Assembly: GCF_001542405.1 (NCBI RefSeq)
Contig: NZ_LNCD01000145.1
Span: 112,070-176,069 of the forward strand
Source of the DNA: Rhizobium altiplani
Lineage (GTDB): Bacteria > Pseudomonadota > Alphaproteobacteria > Rhizobiales > Rhizobiaceae
Length of the DNA stretch: 64,000 bases
Direction: 5' to 3'
The notes under the pieces were generated by a model. The model saw nothing but the letters and a program-made list of their open reading frames with translations, searched no databases and was not told the DNA's origin. Shown here piece by piece: positions 59,781 through 64,000 of this stretch (the stretch's first letter is position 1; each line of letters opens with the position of its first letter). A program made the translations under genes and the position numbers.

Positions 59781-60755
59781 GTGATCACGGCCTACTGTTC
59801 CAATTGCAAGTCGGTTGACGTTGGCGACCTGTCGCGAGGTACGTTACGCGACGATGTGATGTGGATCGACCTGATCGAGCCTTCGCGCGAAGAGGAGCTT
59901 TTTGTTGAGAAAGCTCTCGGCATCGAGGTTCCGACGCGAGACGATCTCAAGGACATCGAGCCGTCAGCCCGTCTCTACGTCGAAAACGATGCCGTCTTCA
60001 TGACCGCTTCCCTCGTCTGGAAAGCCGAGACAGATGCACCGACGCTGACCGACGTGGCATTCATCCTCGCCGGCAAGCGGTTGGTCACGATCCGCTACGC
60101 GCAGCCCAAATCCTTTGCGCTCTTCATTGCCGCGCTCCACCGCGTGCCGCAGCAATGGCGCAGCGGTGCCGCATTGCTGGCAAAGCTTTTCGAAACGATC
60201 ATCGATCGCACTGCCGAGATACTGGAGCAGTCCGTTGCCCGCATCGACATCCTGTCGACGCATGTCTTCGGCGATCGCGCCAGGAAGGTGCGCAAGCCGT
60301 CGAACTATCTGGAAGAGAAGCTCCGGGACATTGCGGGCCATCATCGCATCGTGAGCAAGGTCAGGGACAGCCTCGCCTCGTTGTCCCGCCTCATGACCTT
60401 TTTCTTCACCATCCCAGCAGTTCAGCAGGATCGCGACACCAAGGAATTGTGCAAAACGGTCTCGCGCGACATCCAGTCGCTCAACGAGCATGCCTCCTTC
60501 ATCGCCGGCAACATCACGTTCCTGCTCGACGCCTCGCTCGGCCTGATCAACATCGAGCAGAACTCGATCATCAAGATATTTTCGATCGCGTCCGTGGTGT
60601 TCTTGCCGCCGACGCTGGTCGCCTCCATCTACGGTATGAATTTCGAGTTTATGCCGGAACTGCACTATGCCCACGGATATCCGTTTTCGATTGGGCTAAT
60701 GGTGCTGTCCGCCGTCATTCCCTTCTTCTTTTTCCGATGGAAAGGCTGGCTCTGA
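59781..60755 (+). CDS. corA: CorA-family magnesium transporter
   Basis: This 324-residue protein has a cytosolic N-terminal domain (to about 260) and two C-terminal transmembrane helices with the signature GMNFEF (YGMNFE) just after the first (IFSIASVVFLPPTLVASIYGMNFEF). The GMN motif is intact. It should carry Mg2+ or another divalent ion. GTG at 59781 has AGAGG upstream; a TTG at 59763 is an alternative. The kup start follows the stop by 18 bases, so the two genes may form an operon. Confidence 0.9.
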   Translation: MITAYCSNCKSVDVGDLSRGTLRDDVMWIDLIEPSREEELFVEKALGIEVPTRDDLKDIEPSARLYVENDAVFMTASLVWKAETDAPTLTDVAFILAGKRLVTIRYAQPKSFALFIAALHRVPQQWRSGAALLAKLFETIIDRTAEILEQSVARIDILSTHVFGDRARKVRKPSNYLEEKLRDIAGHHRIVSKVRDSLASLSRLMTFFFTIPAVQQDRDTKELCKTVSRDIQSLNEHASFIAGNITFLLDASLGLINIEQNSIIKIFSIASVVFLPPTLVASIYGMNFEFMPELHYAHGYPFSIGLMVLSAVIPFFFFRWKGWL

Positions 60756-60773
60756 AGAGCCTGTTTTCATTTC

Positions 60774-62672
60774 ATGCACGAAGGTAGCCATACACACGAA
60801 CGACACATGAAGCCGCGCAAGCTGGCCTACCTTGCGCTCGGCTCCATCGGCGTCGTCTACGGCGATATCGGTACCAGCCCGCTGTACGCGTTCCGCGAAG
60901 CCCTGAAGCCCGTCATGGTCGACGGCCTCACCCGCTTCGAGGTGATCAGCCTCATCTCGCTGATGATCTGGACCCTGACCATTATCGTCACCATCAAGTA
61001 CGTGCTCTTCCTGCTGCGTGCGGACAACGAAGGCGAAGGCGGCACGCTTTCCCTGCTGGCGTTGCTGATGAAGACGGCAAATGGACATACCGCGCTGCTG
61101 ATGTTGCTTGGCCTGGTGGGCGCGGCGCTGTTCCTCGGCGACGCGATGATCACGCCGGCTCTCTCGGTGCTATCGGCTGTCGAAGGTCTGAAACTCGTGG
61201 CTCCAACTCTGACGAGCTACATCGTACCGATCTCGGTCTTCATCCTGGCTCTGCTATTTGTCGTCCAGTCTCGAGGGACCGGGGCCGTCGCCCGCTTTTT
61301 CGGGCCGATCATGGCGCTCTGGTTCATCGTGATGGCGGCCGCCGGCATTTCTCACATCTCGGATGACTTTGGCATCCTTGCCGCTTTCAACCCTTACTAT
61401 GCCGTTAGCTTCCTGCTGCATGAGGGGTTCTACGGCGTGGTCGTGCTTGGCGCGGTCTTCCTAAGCGTGACCGGTGCCGAAGCACTTTATGCCGATCTCG
61501 GGCACTTTGGTCGCCGGCCGATCCAGTGGGCGTGGTTTGTGCTGGTTTTCCCGGCATTGACACTGAACTATCTGGGGCAGGGCGCTCTGGTGCTCGGCAA
61601 TCCCGCGGCCGTGTCCGATCCGTTCTTCCTGGCCTTTCCGCAATGGGCGCTGCTGCCGGCCGTCATTCTCGCGACCGCGGCCACCATCATTGCCAGCCAG
61701 GCGGTCATCACCGGTGCCTTCTCGCTCGTCCGCCAGGGCATCAACCTCGGCTTCCTGCCACGCATGGAAATCCTCTTCACCTCGGAGACGAATACCGGGC
61801 AGATCTTCTTGCCCTCCGTTAATGCGTTGCTGTTCGTCGGCGTCATCTTCCTCGTCATCAGCTTCAAGACGTCGGACGCGCTGGCCATTGCCTACGGCAT
61901 CTCGGTTACGGGCGCGATGGTCGTCACTTCGATCATGGCCTTCGAGTTTGTGCGCGCGCGATGGAACTGGTCGATTCCGGTCGCCACGTTGGCGCTTGCC
62001 CCGCTGCTCTGCCTGGAAATGATCTTCTTGGGTGCAAACCTGCTGAAGATCCACGACGGCGGTTACATTCCGATCCTGATGGCGACCGCCTTTACGATCC
62101 TCATGTGGACCTGGCGTCGCGGCACGGCCCTCCTGATGGAGAAGACGCGCCACACCGATATCCCGCTCGCCTCTTTTGTCAGCTCGATCGAGCGCAAGAG
62201 CGATCATTCGCCCGCCCAGGTACCCGGTACCGCGATCTTCCTGACGAGCGATCCGGAATCGGCGCCCGCGGCCTTGCTGCACAATCTTAAGCACAATCAC
62301 GTTCTGCACGACAAGAACGTGATCCTCACGATCCGCACCATCAACAAGCCGCGCGTTGCGAGCGCCGATCGCTACAAGGTCGAGCAGATCTCGGAGCGGT
62401 TTTCGCGCGTCGAGCTCATGTTCGGCTTCATGGAGTCGCAGAACGTCTCGCAGGCCTTGGCGACGTTGCGCAAGACCGGCCTGAAGTTCGACATCATGTC
62501 GACCTCATTCTACCTCGGCCGCCGCAAGCTCGTTCCCGATGCGAAGTCCGGCATGCCTTATTGGCAGGACCGTCTTTACATCGCGCTTGCCAATGCCGCG
62601 GCCAATCCGTCGGACTATTTCCGCCTGCCGGCAAACCGCGTGGTGGAACTCGGCTCGCACGTCATTATCTAG
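60774..62672 (+). CDS. kup: Low-affinity potassium transporter Kup
   Basis: This 632-residue inner-membrane K+ uptake protein has about 12 transmembrane segments. The N-terminal signature VVYGDIGTSPLYAFREAL is intact, followed by the GGTLSLLALL block and a cytosolic C-terminal domain (about 460-630, ending NRVVELGSHVII). It imports K+ with protons, useful at low pH. The ATG at 60774 is used, with no clear ribosome binding site; an in-frame ATG at 60807 is possible. It follows corA closely. Confidence 0.94.
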   Translation: MHEGSHTHERHMKPRKLAYLALGSIGVVYGDIGTSPLYAFREALKPVMVDGLTRFEVISLISLMIWTLTIIVTIKYVLFLLRADNEGEGGTLSLLALLMKTANGHTALLMLLGLVGAALFLGDAMITPALSVLSAVEGLKLVAPTLTSYIVPISVFILALLFVVQSRGTGAVARFFGPIMALWFIVMAAAGISHISDDFGILAAFNPYYAVSFLLHEGFYGVVVLGAVFLSVTGAEALYADLGHFGRRPIQWAWFVLVFPALTLNYLGQGALVLGNPAAVSDPFFLAFPQWALLPAVILATAATIIASQAVITGAFSLVRQGINLGFLPRMEILFTSETNTGQIFLPSVNALLFVGVIFLVISFKTSDALAIAYGISVTGAMVVTSIMAFEFVRARWNWSIPVATLALAPLLCLEMIFLGANLLKIHDGGYIPILMATAFTILMWTWRRGTALLMEKTRHTDIPLASFVSSIERKSDHSPAQVPGTAIFLTSDPESAPAALLHNLKHNHVLHDKNVILTIRTINKPRVASADRYKVEQISERFSRVELMFGFMESQNVSQALATLRKTGLKFDIMSTSFYLGRRKLVPDAKSGMPYWQDRLYIALANAAANPSDYFRLPANRVVELGSHVII

Positions 62673-62694
62673 AAGAGCAAATGCGCTTCTGAAA

Positions 62695-62762
62695 AGCCCG
62701 GCGATCCGCCGGGCTCAGACCGCTGACAAACCCGTCGATATTTTCGGCGGGTTTGTTTTTTT
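62695..62762 (+). terminator. Two hairpins after kup
   Basis: The first is AGCCCGGCG-ATC-CGCCGGGCT (62695-62715). The second is CAAACCCG...CGGGTTTG (62727-62755) with a T-rich tail to 62762, which fits a transcription terminator. The second may instead lie at or near the edge of the insertion sequence that follows. Confidence 0.65.
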
Positions 62763-64000
62763 GGACGTTGGTTGTTTTAAGTTGGGTTCTGCGGCGCGGC
62801 GAAGTTGGCGGTCTCTGGCCCTCATGCCATGGCTGGTCTGGGTGGCTTGGTGAGCGCCATTGCGATCTTCTTGATGTTTTGGGCGGCTGCGGCCAGCAGG
62901 CACTGGCATGCGACACGGGTGAGACTTCGGAAGCGGGCATAGCGATGGCCGTGAAGCTGCTTGGCATCGGCAAACGAGCGCTCGACCGTCTCCTTGCGGC
63001 GCTTATAGATTGCCTTGCCCCAAGGGGTCAGGCGGTTGGCGTCGGTGCGCTGGCGCGCATCGGCCCAGACATGGCGGGTGATGGTGCGCACCGCCTTGGT
63101 GTTTGATGTGCAGGAGGCGAGCAGCGGACAGGTTTGGCAGATCGCCGGGTCGGATGTGTAGTGGCGATAACCGTTGCGGTCGGTGGTGGCATAGGCGAGC
63201 AGTTGGCCTTCGGGGCAGCGATAACCGTCCGTCTCGGGCTCATAGTCGAACTTCGACTTGCGCATCATGCCATCTTTGGGTGGGGTCGGATTGCGATAGC
63301 CGGTGACGCCTAGGATCTGGCGGTCCTCCAGCCCCTTGGCGATGCCGGACGTGGCATAGCCGGCATCCAGGCCGACGGCGCCGACCTCGAAGCCGAACCG
63401 CTCCCGCTGCCGGTCGAGCCGCTCGAGATAGACGATACTGTCATGCACATTGGCCGGCGTCACATGGGTGTCGGTGATGATCGCAAGCTTGCCGTCGACC
63501 GTGCGGTGGTCGAGATAGAAGAAGCCCTTCGGCTTGCCGTCGCGCACCATGTAGCCGCTGTCGGGATCGGTGCGCGACACCTTGATTTCCTTCACCTGCG
63601 GCTCACGCTCTTTGTCCTTCAGCGGCTTTTGCCCGTGCAGCGTCCGCTCCGCCTCGATCGCCCGGTCGAGATCGGCCCAATAATCGGCCCGCGACTTTTC
63701 GATCATCGCAAGATCGTATTTGCCCTTGTTGGCATTCGCCTTCAGATGCGTTGAATCCGTGTAAAGCACCGTGCCATCGACCAGCTTGTGGGCGATCGCC
63801 TGGCTGACGATATGATCAAAGATGTCCTGGGCCACCGACGTGTCGTTGAAGCGCCGGCGGCGGTTCTGCGACAGGGTCGAGGCGTCGAACACGGGATCCG
63901 TCAGCTTCAGCCGCAAGAACCAGCGGTAGGCGACGTTGACCTCGATCTCGCGCACCAACTGACGCTCCGAGCGCACGCCGAACAGGTAACCGATGAACAG
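62763..64000 (-). mobile_element. IS1182-type insertion sequence, 5' part beyond the window
   Basis: The element is represented by its transposase gene on the minus strand. Its outer boundary on the left is somewhere in 62716-62821 and cannot be fixed without the other terminal inverted repeat or a target duplication. The right part is cut off by the window. Confidence 0.75.
62822..64000 (-). CDS. IS1182-family transposase, N-terminus beyond the window
   Basis: About 392 residues are visible on the minus strand, entering from the right edge with a frame that begins LFIGYLFGVRSERQLV, the N-terminal DUF772 region of IS1182 transposases. The DDE catalytic triad is suggested by Asp in YTDSTHLKANANKG, Asp in VGLDAGYATSG, and Glu in RRKETVERSFADAK. 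Cysteines in CPLLASC form a zinc-finger-like pair. The gene is intact as far as seen, so the element may be functional. Its stop lies 150 bases past kup. Confidence 0.9.
   Translation of the reverse strand: MFIGYLFGVRSERQLVREIEVNVAYRWFLRLKLTDPVFDASTLSQNRRRRFNDTSVAQDIFDHIVSQAIAHKLVDGTVLYTDSTHLKANANKGKYDLAMIEKSRADYWADLDRAIEAERTLHGQKPLKDKEREPQVKEIKVSRTDPDSGYMVRDGKPKGFFYLDHRTVDGKLAIITDTHVTPANVHDSIVYLERLDRQRERFGFEVGAVGLDAGYATSGIAKGLEDRQILGVTGYRNPTPPKDGMMRKSKFDYEPETDGYRCPEGQLLAYATTDRNGYRHYTSDPAICQTCPLLASCTSNTKAVRTITRHVWADARQRTDANRLTPWGKAIYKRRKETVERSFADAKQLHGHRYARFRSLTRVACQCLLAAAAQNIKKIAMALTKPPRPAMA

Overview
The window reads as a piece of the main chromosome of a Rhizobiales alphaproteobacterium, most likely Rhizobiaceae (Rhizobium, Sinorhizobium/Ensifer or Agrobacterium group). 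The evidence is high GC with GC-rich third codon positions, a hisS-hisZ-hisG operon with short-form HisG, a CIRCE-controlled groESL, an MctP-type monocarboxylate permease preceded by a DUF3311 protein, waaA and lpxK beside the DUF4170 and DUF2093 families, and a galactose-type sugar-acid cluster under IclR control. No rRNA, tRNA or CRISPR array was seen. The species cannot be fixed from the sequence alone.

Layout. 0-4.4 kb: a cut-off quinone reductase divergent from a LysR gene, then a membrane site-2 protease with CBS domains lying between two 106-bp near-identical copies of a LysR 3' end (one in an intact gene, one a remnant). 4.5-8.5 kb: glcDEF glycolate oxidase, divergent from the intact LysR gene. 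8.6-10.1 kb: two related periplasmic L,D-transpeptidases. 10.3-15.1 kb: small housekeeping and accessory genes (tag, a HAD hydrolase, an aldo/keto reductase, two secreted metal-binding-type proteins, an unknown Rossmann-like protein). 15.3-18.6 kb: the hisSZG operon. 18.7-25 kb: DoxX, a glutathione transferase, an unknown protein, groESL and a chromate transporter. 25-32 kb: a HAD-IIA hydrolase, ribF, DUF3311-mctP and ileS. 32-36.7 kb: a lipoprotein, tadA, an rluB-type gene with a long Arg/Gly-rich tail, rsmD and a patatin-like lipase. 36.7-38.4 kb: a small island of secreted, lipoprotein and unknown short genes. 38.5-48.4 kb: a Kef-type antiporter, pmbA, a CysQ-like phosphatase, DUF4170, waaA, a HAD phosphatase, lpxK, DUF2093 and mutL. 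48.5-51.8 kb: a PAS/receiver protein without a kinase domain, followed by a GGDEF-EAL protein. 52.6-56.8 kb: SDR-dgoK-dgoA-lactonase, divergent from an IclR regulator. 57-62.7 kb: a LuxR-type orphan regulator, a GC-rich hairpin-bearing gap, Mrp, a CorA-like transporter and Kup. 62.8 kb to the end: an IS1182-type transposase running off the window.

How the genes fit together. Several blocks are coherent pathways: glycolate oxidation, histidine biosynthesis, lipid A/Kdo assembly (waaA, lpxK), a De Ley-Doudoroff-like hexonate route that lacks its dehydratase here, monocarboxylate uptake, and K+/Mg2+ transport (Kef, CorA, Kup). Most of the window is ordinary core genome. The parts that deserve a second look are the repeat-flanked protease, the structured gap upstream of mrp, the orphan LuxR gene with an upstream palindrome, the kinase-less PAS/receiver protein paired with a c-di-GMP enzyme, and the short secreted genes at 13.5-15.1 and 36.7-38.4 kb. 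I found no convincing wholly new multi-gene system.
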